Below, piece after piece: positions 28,680 to 41,412 of a stretch of DNA of 64,000 nt (position 1 is its first letter; each line of letters starts with the position of its first letter). This DNA comes from Pohlia nutans. Lineage: Eukaryota; Streptophyta; Bryopsida; Bryales; Mniaceae. The notes beneath the pieces were generated by a model, which worked only from the letters and a program-made list of their open reading frames with translations, made no database searches and had not been told where the DNA came from. The DNA is taken from contig CM040102.1 in NCBI GenBank assembly GCA_022496805.1, positions 21,917,955 through 21,981,954 of the forward strand, read 5' to 3'. The position numbers and the translations under genes were made by a program.

Positions 28680-30560
28680 TGTGTAGTCTGATCAGTGCCA
28701 CTTCTGCAACAGAGTGCACGCTGGAAGCTGCAACCTATACCAAATATGCTAGGATGTAAATGTTTTGCCAAACTGGATGTGCATAAAAAACTGATAATCT
28801 GAGAATTCAGTCAGTTCTGACAAAACTGTATTGTGATGGTCATTGTCCGGGTCTGTGTATTGTTGCTATTACTGCATGACGCGGCAGGAAGGCTCTCATT
28901 CTGGAGCTCCACACATGATCAATTGTATACCAGTCGACCTGCAGACGAACTACTATCGCCCAACTTACGATTATGATCGTCACTCGCATTTTGACAGTGC
29001 AGCACCCGTAGTTTCGTCTGGGGACGCCGTCATCTCAGCTATAAGTATCACTGGATTCATTTTCAGGTGAGATTGATTCTGCACTTCATCTGCTTGCACG
29101 GAGGGTTTCTTAGTTTTTCCAAGTAATCACTGCTTCTGGGTGCGAGCGAGCACGAAACTCCCTGAATCGCACAATCGTGGTCATCATTGCGAGGCCTAAT
29201 CAACCATTCATGAAGTGTTACATCCTGGATAACTCGGTCCACTTTCGAATTTCCAAAACTCATGTTCCTTCTTGAGCATCGAAAGATCATGCGGCGCCGT
29301 TGATTGCCATTTTTCAGCTTATCTAGTTGAGCAGTCCTCGGGGAGTTCACTAGACATGTATATATCTATACACCTGCGTGACAAAGGTATTTATTCAAGG
29401 GGTATTTAATTATCCATTCTTAATTTTTTGTAACGTATTATTATATAATTTTTTAATTTCTTGTTTTTTAAATGACCCTATAATTACTTTTAAATTTTAT
29501 GAAGCTCTGATTTAAGGCTAGATATGTTCATTATAATTATTTGATTTTGCTCAAAAGGGTGCAGAAGTATTCAAAGTACTAAGTCACCAAAATCCAAGGC
29601 ACAGCAAGGTATTACATTAAGAGTGTTTATAAACATTTTCAAACAACAAAATCAGCCCATGATCCTCAATCAAATTACACGCACAATTAAACACAATGGT
29701 ATTGAGTGTCAAAAAACAAAAAAACAAAAAACACACCAATAGAGCAAGCAAAAAGAGGGTCCATGCAATAATGTAGAAGGGTATAGAGTTAAAACTACAA
29801 CATCATGTTTGAAGCAGACAAACACAAGACCAACCAAATCTCCTCTAATTAATCTTGAAAAAATCTTTTTAGCACTTAAAAACACTAGCATAACCGTTCA
29901 TAGCAAATGAAAGATGTCATGTTCATCTTGCAAAAAAAATCCTAGCTTTTAAAAACACCTAGGATCCTTAACTCCTACGGTATATTTTTACAAATATTTA
30001 AAAAATATGCGTTGTTTATATCAAGCCTATATTATTTATAATACACATTTTATCATACATACTCATCTATATTACTTCCAAGAAAATTCTAAGTTTTTCC
30101 TTTTGTGAATATAAACTACCCTATATTCTCCCGCACGTTGTTTTCTAATATTATAGTAGTGAACTCCCCGAGGAGCAGCCCCACTCCAAAGCTACAGCAG
30201 AAATTCCGGTCACTCCATCATTACGGTCCAGCAAAGTATCACTCAGCCCCAACTGAAGGTACGTTGAAGGTGATCGATGTCTTGGGCTCGACTCTGTTTC
30301 CTGACCCTTTAAATGTTTTCTTCAGTTACTAGTAATTAACCGTAGTTATTCACTTTCGGTCTTCCCTCACTGTTGGCTTGCCCCTCGTCATGTGCCTCTG
30401 TATCCACGAGTTAGAATTTCTAGAAGAATGATACTAGCATTTTCTTCAAGTCGTAAACACTACTTCAAGCTGCTACAAGTGAACTATTGGCATGCAGAAT
30501 CGAACTGCAAGGAGATTCGTACCTTCCAGTAATTAATGGAGGCCACCACGAGGATTTCAA
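28680..30560. other. Gene-free stretch downstream of the protease
   Basis: This holds the protease 3' UTR (no decisive polyadenylation signal) and then AT-rich DNA. No further gene seen. Confidence 0.4.
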
Positions 30561-30562
30561 TA

Positions 30563-30973
30563 AGGTAGGAAAACCAAAAACGGTGAAAATAAGGTGATTT
30601 GACCAGAAGGAATGGAGTTAGAATTTATGTGAAATTTTTTTGAGATGAAGAAGAAGAAATGATGAAGAATGCAAGTTGTTTCGTATTTTTATTCCCCGTA
30701 AATAATTATCTACAATTTCTCAAAGTGGGAAGTTTGTCAAACCCCCTTCTTGTATACTAGACTCTTCCTTTTCTACACATGAAAGCACCTAAAACGGTTA
30801 ACTAATATCATAGAAAACCACACACAAGATTCCAAAAAAATTAGTAAATTTTAGTAAATTTTTAGTAATCTTCGTCATGCAAAAATTCTCCATTTTCGGT
30901 CTACCACCTCCCTGCTTTAAAAAAACTCTAGTACACGCCTTGAGGGCATTAACCGTTTTTGGTTTTCCTACCT
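30563..30973. mobile_element. TIR element, TA target duplication, Stowaway-like
   Basis: The ends are inverted copies of AGGTAGGAAAACCAAAAACG, flanked on both sides by TA (30561-30562, 30974-30975). A TA duplication is the mark of Tc1/mariner-type elements. 411 bp, no ORF. Confidence 0.7.
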
Positions 30974-31319
30974 TACACCGTCGGTGTAGATGTGACTGCT
31001 AACCTTGAGGGAGAGTTCTTCTGTCGCTACTGAAATGATGCCTATCGGAGCTTCCAACGTCTGATTTCACAGCTGGTGACTGGAGAATCCGAATTCTGCA
31101 GGAGTATTAACTCTTGGAAGCTTTTCCTGGTTGAATTGCAGGAGCCTCGTGTTACGTTTAAAGCACTTTTTTACCGGTTGGTTTGGAGCTAAAATTGCTC
31201 TCAGATGTCCTTGCTTTTAGTGCATTGTCGGGGTCTGTGAGGTTACGCGTGAGCCCCTCTACATTTGGAGAGTTTCTTAGTTGCCTTATAAAATGCACTA
31301 GTAAGAAGGATATATTGAA

Positions 31320-31600
31320 TGTAATGTATGAATAAAAGTTGCACGTTATGAAGTTTAGATTCTATTTATATGGTTAGATACTTAGATCGATGATTGCTAT
31401 CACCAATAGTTTTGTATAAAATTTGAAACTTGAAATTCAAAATTGTTTTGTAATTCGTTTATGAATAAGATATGAACGAATTTGCTTTGATAGGTTGAAT
31501 TGTAGTACTCAAAGTGTAGTGACTTTTCAAGATTTTTTGGTTGCTTGATTTTATGAGTTGATGTTTTTGAGAGCACTTTTACATTGAAATCTTTAAAAAA
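31320..31600 (+). repeat. Dispersed repeat R2, copy 1
   Basis: Diverged inverted copy of 37550-37840 (shared blocks include TTTTGTATAAAATTTGAAACTTGAAA and GAGAGCACTTTTACA, with small differences). AT-rich, no coding. Confidence 0.65.
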
Positions 31601-32170
31601 AAATTGGTGGGACAACGTGGCAAGAAAGGAGGCATAAAATTTTCACAAATCATTCCCTTTCTAGCTAATCGGATCACACATGCATGAAACCAACTTCCCA
31701 TAAAAAATTAAATAAAAATCCACACCGCAAAAGATGGATAAAAGAACGTAGTTTAAATTTGTTCATCGTCCAAAAATTGAACAGTTGAACGTTTAGGGGT
31801 TAGTGGTTCATGTTGTAACCTATGCACTCTCTACAATGGCCAATGCAACCCCATGCTCTCAATTCCAACAAAATATTCAAATATCTTGAGAACCAACATC
31901 ATTTGCGTGTTTGTCAAATTGTGAATATTTTAAATTCTGTAAATGTCAACTTCTTTCAATTTTTGTGTACAACAATCTAAAATGATGGTAACATGGTAAA
32001 TAATACCAACATGGTAAGGCATAAAAATCTTTTTTGAAGCTCTAAGAAAATTGATAAAATTAAAATTAGTTCCAAATTCTACCTTACAAAACCGAGTTTT
32101 AGACATGACTAACTTTGAAATCCACTTTCTTTCAAATCACAATTACGTTTTCCTTCAAACTTCCATAGTA

Positions 32171-32909
32171 AGAGCATGCCCAGCAACAGGTATTTTGGAG
32201 GGACCAACGCCAAGATTTGGTGTAGTAATCTCCACTTGCTTCGAAGTTTGGTCCAGCAACTACCCACTAACGCTAAATAATAGTTTTTGGAGCCAAAGTT
32301 TGAGGTTTCCCCGCCATCCAGAGAAGCTTTGGCGCAAGCAAATTTCTCACACCAAGCAAGCAAAGATGCTCAATCAACAATTATATAACGAGCTTGAAGA
32401 CTATTCACCGGCCCGTGCTTCAAGGTCATCAAGTTACTTTCATAAAATCTTCATTTTATAAGTTGCCTTGGTGTTCGCTCCAGGAATGCTGCTGGGGTAC
32501 TTCTTGTATTAGAGCATTCCCACCCATGCACGCTAGGACTAACCCTCTCAAATTATTCATCTACATGTGAAAGGCCCTTGCACTCACACTCCCCCACCCT
32601 TGCACGCCCTTCACATATCAAAAGTGCGCATCAAATAGTCAATGGACCAATCACAAGTAGAATGAGAGGAATAATCATCGAATAGTCAACTCAATAGTGA
32701 TTTCAAAGCCCAATTTCTAACACGCTAGAATCCAGAGTCAAGAAGCATTTTGAAAGGCCCCTTGAAACTTTTCATCCACTTCTTGAGGTCAGAGACCCTC
32801 TGAGGCCATGGGTGGCCATGCTCTTACATTCCTCCATAATAAAAATGGCCTTCAAATTGATGCTTGGCGGACTTTTTTTCTCTGCAACTGCTGGGCTTGC
32901 TCTAATATG
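32171..32909. mobile_element. Overlapping TIR elements of the TTAGAGCA family
   Basis: TTAGAGCATTCCCACC at 32514 is matched in reverse near 32895 by the complement of TTAGAGCAAGCCCAGCA. A further GTAAGAGCATGCCCAGCA at 32171 pairs with a region near 32490. The repeated ends suggest two related short elements side by side. Borders and class are uncertain. Confidence 0.4.
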
Positions 32910-33429
32910 TTATATGTCACCCTACAACTTTCACATAGCCACTTTTGAACTTTGCCCATTGATGTTCATGGGTTGGTTGTTTGAATGGAAAAGTTTCAAA
33001 ATAATAACTCATAAAGGGTTATCATTTATAGAGGGTTGACTGTAACAAAAGAAGTTTAAACTGAATGCAAGGTTTCAACCAAATGCAATAATAACAAAAA
33101 TTAATATCAAGCTCTTGTCTAGTTATTTCTTACTTTAAAAAAATTTGTATCAGGTAGAACTCCATATCAATGATATCTATCTTCTACACAAAATTAACAG
33201 AAAAAACATTATCACAGCAGTCGATATAGATATTGACATTACACCGAATGCATTCATCAAATTCACGGCATACGAGAACAACCATTCAGTTGTTAATCAC
33301 GGCTCATACTCGGATTGAATAGCTCAGGCCTTCACAGAAACTGTGGCATCAAATCAGAGGATGAAACAAAATGACCATCAGGTCTCTCTAATGCAGTCCG
33401 TAACTCCCCAGAAGGAAGGAAGGTGCCTA

Positions 33430-34510
33430 TCACTGCCTTGCAGGTGTTCTGGCCTTAGATTTCTTCTTGGTGGGACTAGCCTTGGCCACACGCAAGCTCT
33501 TGTGGACAGCGGCCAACCTAGCCAAGGCGGCAGACTTCAAATCAGCCCTGTAACCGTTGGTGGCGACCTACAGTCATACACCAAAAGTGAAGTAAACACG
33601 CTGCAAGAGAGTCAAAGAAGATTCCCCGAGTCATAAGAATTTAGGTGATATATTTAGATTTCCATGGACATTAGAGTTAACCGAAAAGTCAGCTCAAAGA
33701 GGAAAGTTTCAGCAAACTCCTCTTTAACTTCTCTTGAACTCATATGGAAATATAAATAGACCAAAAACTAGTTCAGGATGAGTTGGGAGACAATCTAAGG
33801 CAAGCCACTGCCATTAATCTCCACACCTTGTAATGACTCCCACGCCTCCTACCAAAGCTCCAAGCCCATGGCCCACAAGGGGACAAGTTATGACACAACA
33901 CTATTCAACCCAACTATAGCTCAAAAAGAGAGGTTAGAAGGAGGGCAAAAAGGGAGGTTAGATGGGCTTCATTTCGGTTAACTCTATTATAACAAAAATA
34001 ACAATATGACGAAAAAAACAGTATAAAAAGAATGACAATAAAAAAGATGACTATATAACAATATGAAAAAAAATGACAATATAACGAAGTACCTGGTTGA
34101 CCACAGTCTTTGCCATCTTGCGGAAATCCTTCTTCAAATGAGAGCTGTGACGCGCTTTCAGGGGCTGGTTCCTCTTCTTGGTCTTGGTAGTAGTCAGGTT
34201 CACGGTAAGACCTTCACCGGCAGCGATGGCCACAGTTTTCTTGTTCGCCAACCCTAAATACCAATCCTTCTTTGTTAGTGATGAAAATCCCAGTATGTCA
34301 AGGTGATATCCTAATGTCCCACATAATAATAATAATAAACGTGAGTAGGTGCAATTAAGTACCTGAATACTTGAAGGTGTTCAAGTTGTACAAGTTGTTA
34401 GCCTCTGAGCTGAAAGTGATGGAAGATGTGTTGTTTCCATTTCTCTTCACCAAAAACCTGTTGTTGTTCTTGACCAACAACCAGATCAAGTCGTCTGATA
34501 CAGCCGCCAT
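33430..34510 (-). CDS. RPL28: 60S ribosomal protein eL28
   Basis: Three coding exons on the minus strand: 34363-34510, 34093-34253 and 33430-33567, with GT/AG borders in consistent phase, giving 148 residues. The start is ATG 34510 (MAAVSDDLIWLLVKNNNRFL). Hallmarks of eL28 are the N-terminal DLIWLLVKNNNRFLVKR, then FSSEANNLYNLNTFKYSGLANKK, TTKTKKRNQP, and a Lys/Arg-rich tail ending PTKKKSKARTPARQ. It is a structural protein of the large cytosolic ribosomal subunit. A leader exon and leader intron lie upstream (34512-35090). Reading frame, exon structure and composition all look functional. Confidence 0.95.
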
Positions 34511-34511
34511 C

Positions 34512-35090
34512 CTATGAGCATAAATAAAAATTACACAATTCAGTGAAGGTAAAAAAATAAATTCAAGCCATAACCAGCACGTGCTCAATTTGGCTCGCAA
34601 TGCCATGACCGTCTAAACCCTAATCCCCCACATTCTCCTCATACATGTCTTGACCTAATCAGGACAATCAAGACACAATGCATCCAGTACATAAACCGGC
34701 TGTGAGAAACACATGCAACGAAACCAAATACACACGATAGTGAAGAAGCCGCTCACCCGCAACCAAACCCTAAAATACTCAGTCACGGAACAGCTACATA
34801 TTCTCCCAGATGTATCGACATATGTACAAGGAAGGCAAACCCTACGACTTCTCCATGCCACCTAAAACCCTAATCACTCCAAAATATCACTAAAAATGAT
34901 CCTGTGAACCGCATTGCCTGACTCGTATACCGTTCTGATGCGCATCAAATTTCGAGAGCGATTGAAGAACGGGGCAAGGTACCTGAAAACTCGATGGGCG
35001 AGTGAGGCCTGCGGCAGAGTAGCGACGGAGCGAGTCCAGCAGCAGGTGCACAGACGCAAAAGAGAGAGCGTTCGGAACGGGCGGCTGCCC
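34512..35090 (-). promoter_or_regulatory. eL28 leader exon and leader intron with telo-box motifs
   Basis: A leader intron runs from donor GTACCTT (34982) to acceptor CTCATAG, one base before the ATG. The non-coding leader exon ends at 34983 and is CT-rich upstream (CTCTCTCTTTTGCG), as in translational-machinery genes. Four AAACCCTA(A) telo-boxes lie in the intron (34615, 34765, 34838, 34865). Telo-boxes are a known feature of plant ribosomal protein genes and coordinate expression in dividing cells. Confidence 0.7.
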
Positions 35091-35414
35091 TAAGAACCTC
35101 GACCCCGTGGATGAATGACGAAACATTCATTCCTTCTGGTAGATTATTCATTCATCCATCACGTTGTCGCGGTTATAGGATGCTGAATTCGCTCATCCAG
35201 TTGTGTCCGTCCGTCACACGACGGAAGCGCTTTCCATCCACGTATTTCATCCACCGCTTTTTTCCTTTTTTATCTTCTTCAGTTACTTCAACTCAAGTAA
35301 GCATTCACTTAACTTATCACTAAGTGGCAAGTGCTAACCTTTACTTTATTAAAAATAGAATTGTCTTTTAAATGTTTTCTTGGTATCATCTTCGCGTGTA
35401 TTTGCAACGCTAGA

Positions 35415-35603
35415 ATATGGTGACGAGCGTCGAATAGCAAGTCCGGTTAGCAACTTTGACAATGTTCATATGATATATGGTGACAAGCGCTGAATAGCAG
35501 GTACGCTTAGCAACTTTGACAATGTTCATGTAATATATGGTGACGAGTGTTGAATAGCAAGTATGTTTAGGAACTTTTAACAATCTTCATGTAATATATT
35601 GTA
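35415..35603 (+). repeat. Minisatellite, three units of about 65 bp
   Basis: ATATGGTGACGAGCG, AATAGCAAGT and AGCAACTTTGACAATGTTCAT recur three times with growing divergence in the last unit. Confidence 0.9.
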
Positions 35604-37238
35604 AATTTTTCTTATTCCTTTTTATATTGATTGGATAGTCAATGTATTGGATTACATAACCAATTAGCCATAGAAGTGATAAGCACGTTATGAAACATGA
35701 TGTCAGGTTTATGTTTCAATTTAATGCATTTTGATTTGTTTTGTTTTAATGAGATGTCTCGTTGAAAGGAATAAAGAAGGAAGAATAATAAGATCTAACC
35801 AGTCATGCCTAAATAAGTATTAGAGGGTGTCAGAGTGCAAGATTTTGAAACGAAACTTTGCGATGTAGATTTTGCGTGGTTCATTATGTATCCACACTCT
35901 GACTTTCACCAAAATAGTTGTCTTCTAATTGCAAATTGAAATCGCCCTTTCAAAGAGAGAGGGGTCATTTCAAATAGAGAAGTAAGTCTAAGGGCCATGA
36001 ACTAGGGTCTAATTGAACAATATCTATAATATTCAACAATTCATTGTTAAGCTGCAGTCTTTTGGGCCTCAACGTTACCATGCATACAACTTTGCATGCA
36101 ATGAACCTTGTTTACTTTTTTAGGGAACGCCAAAACTAGAACGCCAAAACTTGAAGTAAAATCTTAGACCAAATTAATAGTCATCTCTGCTATAAGATTG
36201 GGCTTGGGATGATAAGACGTTCTTTTTGGTTTGAATCTATCATCTATGGTTGGGTGTTTGAACTCTTGTCGTGCTCTTAGAATTTATATATCATGCATTA
36301 TAAGTAACAGTAGGCGAGTGTACTCTTGTGACCTTTGTTTATTTATTTTTATAATAAAGGCCCAATGTCCAGGGTTAAAGAATTAATTAATACCTCCCCA
36401 TCACACTCTCTCTCCCCAAGAAGTGTACTATATTAGATTTGTGAAAGTATATAAAAAGAGTATTAATTTGGAGACATATTTAGAGCTAGAAATATTGACG
36501 CATACTTACATTAAACACATATATATAAAGAGAGAGAATTGAATAGATTTGTATACAAAGGTTTTTAGACATATAAACTATTGTATAGGGTCATAAACGT
36601 AAGTGATTCTCAAACATAATATAGAGTGCACCCTCACGGGTCTCTATCCACCACATATTAACTAAAGATAGTAGCTACGCTACAAAAAGCTTTGTCTTTA
36701 GTAGTACTGACTCAATCACTTGATCCAATGTTTTGCAGGAATTTATAAAGGATGTAATTTTTATTTACAGATATTTATAAAAGGTATGATTCAACCATGG
36801 ATTCTAAGTATGAATATAGATCATATAAATAAAAAGACAATTACTTCAAAATTCAATACTGCATTTTGACCTTGAAAATAAGTTTGTGCAATCCTATCAA
36901 ATGTGATTTGTCTTTAATGACTGAATTCTGTTAAGACATACTGATTGAAATTGTGATTTTGAGCCAATCTTTCTCCACAATGATGCCCTGCTAATAAAAA
37001 AAGGTAAATTTGAAGCTAAGTCTAGGGTCTAGTTGAACATTATTCATAATATCCAACAATTCATTGCGCTGCAGTCTCCTGGAAGTAAAGCCCTAAACTA
37101 AACTAATAGTCATCACTGCTGTAAGATTGAACTCAAAAGCAATGAAAGACTCATCACACTATCCCCCATCACTATAGACAAGTCACAATTGATCATCCAT
37201 GGTTGCATAGTTGAGCTCTTGTTATGCTCTTAGAGTTT

Positions 37239-37277
37239 TTATATATATATATATATACATACATACATATATATATT
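37239..37277 (+). repeat. TA/CATA microsatellite
   Basis: Alternating TA run followed by CATA units and TA again. Confidence 0.9.
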
Positions 37278-37549
37278 GCATTTTAAGTAGTAGTAGCGTA
37301 CCCTTGAGACCTGTATTTATTATCTCATTTTATAACAAACGTTCAATGCAAAAGATCATCACACTATCCCCCATCACTATAGACAAGTCACAATTGACAT
37401 TTAGTCGTTAACCCCTATATGTTCAGAAAGTGGACAATGTACAGAATTATACAAAGTTTCTCATCGTTCATTGACTTTTGCAGTGTAGATTTTTTATTAT
37501 ATATTTTATGAGAGGTTAGTTTTGTGCATATGTGATTCGATTAGAGTGT

Positions 37550-37840
37550 AAAAGATTGAGATTTAGATTTAAGATTTTAGTGTAAAAGTGCTCTTAAAAA
37601 GTCAATACATAAAATTAAGTAACCCAAAAGTCTCCAAAAATCACTACACTTAGAGTATTACGTTTCAACCAATCACAACAAATTCCATGTACAAATTGTC
37701 AACATCTTTTTCATAACCAAATTACAAAAGAATTTTCAATTTCAAGTTTTATACAAAAAAGTAGGTGATCGCAATCACAAAACTAATCACATGGATATGA
37801 TCTAAAATTTATAATGTAAAACTTTCATTCATTCATAGAA
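37550..37840 (-). repeat. Dispersed repeat R2, copy 2
   Basis: Reverse-complement relative of 31320-31600, lying inside unit B of the tandem duplication and missing from unit A, so it probably inserted after the duplication. Confidence 0.65.
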
Positions 37841-38169
37841 TTCAAAATATTCCTCTGAATTGCATTTGATGATATGCATCTTTGCAAAACTGCTAAATTT
37901 AAAGAGGAGAGAGGACGTTTAGGAGTTAAAGACAAGTCACATTTGACAGGATTTCTAAGTACTATATACCTTGTCATTAGTAGCCCTAACTAACTTATTT
38001 GTTTTAATGTTGTACAGGAATTTATGAACGATACAAATCTAACTTGCGGATGTATTTAAAAGGTATAATTCAACTATGGATTCTAAGTATGAATTTAGAT
38101 CACAATGATAGTTTTGTATTTCAAAATTCAACATTGCATTTTCACCTTGAAAATAAGTTCGTGTGAAAT

Positions 38170-40320
38170 ACACCATTGGAAAGGTCTCAAAAATGTGCTT
38201 CCAAAGGTATATTTTATGCTTCGTAATTTTAAAAAATTGCACTCACAATGAACTAATGAAGATTTTGCACATGTTTTACATGTGCAGTGCATAGTGGTTT
38301 AAAAAACTGCACATGATAAACTTGTGCAAATGTTTTTGCCAAGTTTTCATAGAGTGCATTGGTTGCATATTTTTTAAGTCACGTTTTGGATCTGTTGTAA
38401 GTACAAATAAAAAGGTAAGCATTGTGGATTTTAATCTTCTTCACCTTAATTGTAAGTTGTAACGTGTATGTATATGAATATTACTTGTCTAGGATATTAT
38501 GGGAACTAGTGGCTTCTCTTCATGTGCAAATGGAGATATACTGAGCCACATCCATAAGGATCCCTATGACTCTTGATCTTCATATTTCACCTCTAATTAG
38601 TTCTCTTCAATTAACTTCTAGAACTTCCCCCTAGTTAACATAAGCATGAAGAGAACTTTTGTGTAAGGGGCTCAAGTTATGAGTTCTATGATAGGTTCGT
38701 TCACGCTATCTTATGGGCACGTTCTTTGTGTTGTTTTGAGGTTGTTTTGTGATGTCTTCTTTTCATTTTCTTCATTTTGCTTTATATTAATCATTAAGAT
38801 TTAAGACTTTCATGTTGGGTTTAAATTGTTGTATTGGCATTGCCATACAAATAATTAGGTAGTTAACACACATTTTGTTAAAATTGGACTTCAGTCTGGG
38901 ATAAGAGCACTGCAGAAAAATAGGGGACCTATCTCTATTGAGAAAGGCAACACTCCCTATCACTTTTCCACTTTGATAGTTCGGTTTTAATGAAATGTGG
39001 TTCAATTTTAACAAACCGTGCGTTCATTGATTCAATAAATTTCAACGTATTTCTTCAGTGTATTCCAAAAGATGAAGATATCTTTACAATATGAAGATTA
39101 TGAGCTAGTAAAAATGTAACCTCTAAAAATTTGCTTGGTCCATGGTAATAGCATTTAAAAGTATACAACTATAAAGAAGTTTGAGTAAGTTGCTAGTTGA
39201 CAAGGGAGCTAGTGCTAGAAGCACACAACCCTCCCATAGCATACTACCTTATATCCTTATCTTATTCAACCACTAGACAAATTGTCAGACACAAAGTCTA
39301 GTAGACCCTTTTGTAGACCTATCAAACAAGTATAGTCTTGAATACCGGTATCCAAGAATATTTCATCCAAATAGTCCTACTAACATATTTGACACTTGTT
39401 TGTCTAATTAGACAATCATTCACATCAAGCTAGAAAACAGTGTCAGACAGTTATGGTTTGATATGGGTATCACTTTTATGCGTCTCACATAGTGTGACTT
39501 ATGTCTAACTCATTTTACGTGTGCTAGAAATTATATTTTTAACACCATGTATATAGTTACAGCCATGTTATCTATAACTTTTGAAATTAGCCCCTCTAAT
39601 TTTTGTAATTTTCCAATGTTTTTTCTTACCAAAAAGATATTTCTCAAAAATCACACTATTTAGGAGGAGGTATCCATATCAAACCATTACCAATAATAAC
39701 TTTGTTATCTTGTTGTAGATATAATGATACATGCAAGACGATTGAAGTAAGATTTGAACCTAATTTATCAAACATGTTTTTATGTGCATCAGAGCTTTTT
39801 GGTTCCACTACAACCAAAACGACAACACTAAGCTGGAAGTTCGATTTCTGACTCATACTACAAGAAGAAGGCGTCGCATTTCACTTGGTAGGTGAGTCAA
39901 ACGGTGCCACTTTGTACTCACTAAGGTAAATATACCTAAAAGCGACCATTTCCTTAAAGCGTCCGTAGTTCAATCTTCCATAATAAGTAGATTTTGACAC
40001 CTTACTATAGATGAGAATGTGCACAACCTGAGCATTAGAGTTTAGGGTCGCTTTAAGGTCAACCTATGGTTAGCATTTTCATTGGAAAATCATAACTTAT
40101 ACATACGGTTTCCAAATAATGCATGCTAAAGTGCGTTGGAATCCTATTGAACTTGCTATTAAGACCCACTAAAAATATTTTCTTTTTTATGTGTTTAAGT
40201 AGGTTCAATTCGTAAGGTGGACGCTTTAAGGTATAGTTACCTTACCCAGGTGCTCAAGACTTGGAGAGTGCCATTTGTCACGTAGGACAAGTGTGTACTG
40301 TGAACTTTGACATTGTACTG
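38170..40320. other. Gene-free stretch
   Basis: AT-rich; no gene, RNA or strong repeat recognised. Confidence 0.4.
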
Positions 40321-40327
40321 AGTGAGA

Positions 40328-41412
40328 ATGGGCACCTTTGCTAGTAGTGTCATCATGGCTCTTAACAAGAGTGACGATAGTAAGTATTCAAACGGGAAGA
40401 TGGTGGCGATGAAGAAGAACTTGTTCGAGGTGGAGAGGGTGATCGGACATCGTGAAGTGCAAAGAGGCTCCAAAACCATAGCAGAGTATCTGGTGCTGTG
40501 GATGGGATACCTTCATGAAGATGCATCGTGGCAGCGTTGGACGAATCTCAAGAGTTGCGTGCAACTTGTGCATGATTATCACGACCGCACTTCCCGGATG
40601 TTGAGCCGACGGTTTCCTCCGCCCCCGCCCTCACATCGAATGAAGCTCCGGAAAACGGATGGCAACAACTCCAAGTCAACAACAACCTCTATACAAGGTG
40701 AAAGCTTCTATTTGAATATAGGCTATCACATAATTGGAATATTTGGAATATATTCTACAAGGAGCTCATACAGTTCCCCTGTGTTGATTCCCCCACAAGT
40801 GTCACTTTCCCTCTGATTTTGAATTTTGACATGTGTACAAAATTACATGCTTAAGCTTAGTCACCTACTTGTACAAGGAAAATTGTAACATGTGTCGAGT
40901 TCTGAAGCTCAGAGGGGAAAGTGACAGAAGGGAATCAACACAGGGAAACCACATGAGACGGGCCCTATGTTCTAGAATATTTAAGTATATTCCTATTAGA
41001 TTCTTGAGTTATTCTTTGAATTTAAAGCAACTTATGTTACATCTAAAAATTTATAATTAGGTAGAAATTTTGCCTTGCAATGAAGATGGACCCTACTTTT
41101 GTACTCATGTAGTTTTCTAATTTTTTGACAGTGACCCCCTTGAGCTCTGAAAACTCCCCGGAATGGGAAGTAGAAGCTATTCTAGCTCATGAGAGCCTAA
41201 ACCATACCACGGATGGAAAGAAGATGCATTATTTGGTAAAATGGATCGACATTACTGATCCCATTTGGACTGAAGAGAGTCGTGTGCGAGAGTTTGATTC
41301 CAAACAGATTTTACAAGCCTACGTTAACAACAAGGTGCCATTTGGTGAGATGCTTGGTCCCGGGTCCAATATGAAGAGTACAAGGCATTATATTGAAATA
41401 AATGAAGAGTGA
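40328..41412 (+). CDS. Small protein with two chromodomains, two exons
   Basis: Exon 1 is 40328-40697 and exon 2 is 41132-41412; the intron has GTGAAAG and TTGACAG borders and the phase fits (G|TG gives Val), for 216 residues. Chromodomain 1, about residues 35-90: NLFEVERVIGHREVQR, then AEYLVLWMGYLHEDASW. Chromodomain 2, about residues 133-190: WEVEAILAHESL, then MHYLVKWIDITDPIW. Both keep the aromatic positions that bind methyl-lysine in histone tails. A Pro-rich basic linker (RFPPPPPSHRMKLRK) separates them. No ATPase, SET or chromoshadow domain is seen, so it is not CHD, LHP1 or a methyltransferase. Chromodomains also end some Ty3/gypsy integrases, but no integrase or RT lies upstream. A short reader-like protein or a domesticated chromovirus tail are both possible. 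Confidence 0.6.
40738..41005. mobile_element. Imperfect foldback inside the chromodomain gene intron
   Basis: CCCTGTGTTGATTCCC near 40780 and its complement near 40935 head two arms of 60 or more bases (also TGTCACTTTCCC and GACATGTGT), with weaker pairing outward to AGAATATATTCC-like ends. It resembles a MITE; no target duplication was established. Confidence 0.55.

Larger units (their letters stand above)
35985..38170 (+). repeat. Large tandem duplication, two units of about 1.0-1.2 kb
   Basis: Unit A (35985-36960) and unit B (37010-38170) share several blocks in the same order: the AGGGTCTA.TTGAAC/CAATTCATTG block (36005, 37020), the AATAGTCATC.CTGCT block (36178, 37107), the TTGAGCTCTTGTTATGCTCTTAGA-like block, and TATGGATTCTAAGTATGAAT (36795, 38075). 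Unit B carries extra sequence at 37430-37900, including dispersed repeat R2. No coding content. Confidence 0.75.

Noticed and set aside
27719..28771. 350-codon ORF on the minus strand
   Set aside because: Exactly antisense to the GC-rich third exon of the aspartic protease; His/Arg/Val-rich with no family. A mirror of codon bias.
28843..29070. 75-codon ORF downstream of the protease
   Set aside because: No domain or splice context, and composition like the UTR; likely chance.
32051..32461. 136-codon ORF
   Set aside because: Overlaps the TTAGAGCA-type repeat ends and has no family resemblance.
35985..38170. LTR pair of a retrotransposon
   Set aside because: The two similar units are adjacent with almost no internal region, and there are no PBS, PPT or TG...CA ends; a tandem duplication fits better.
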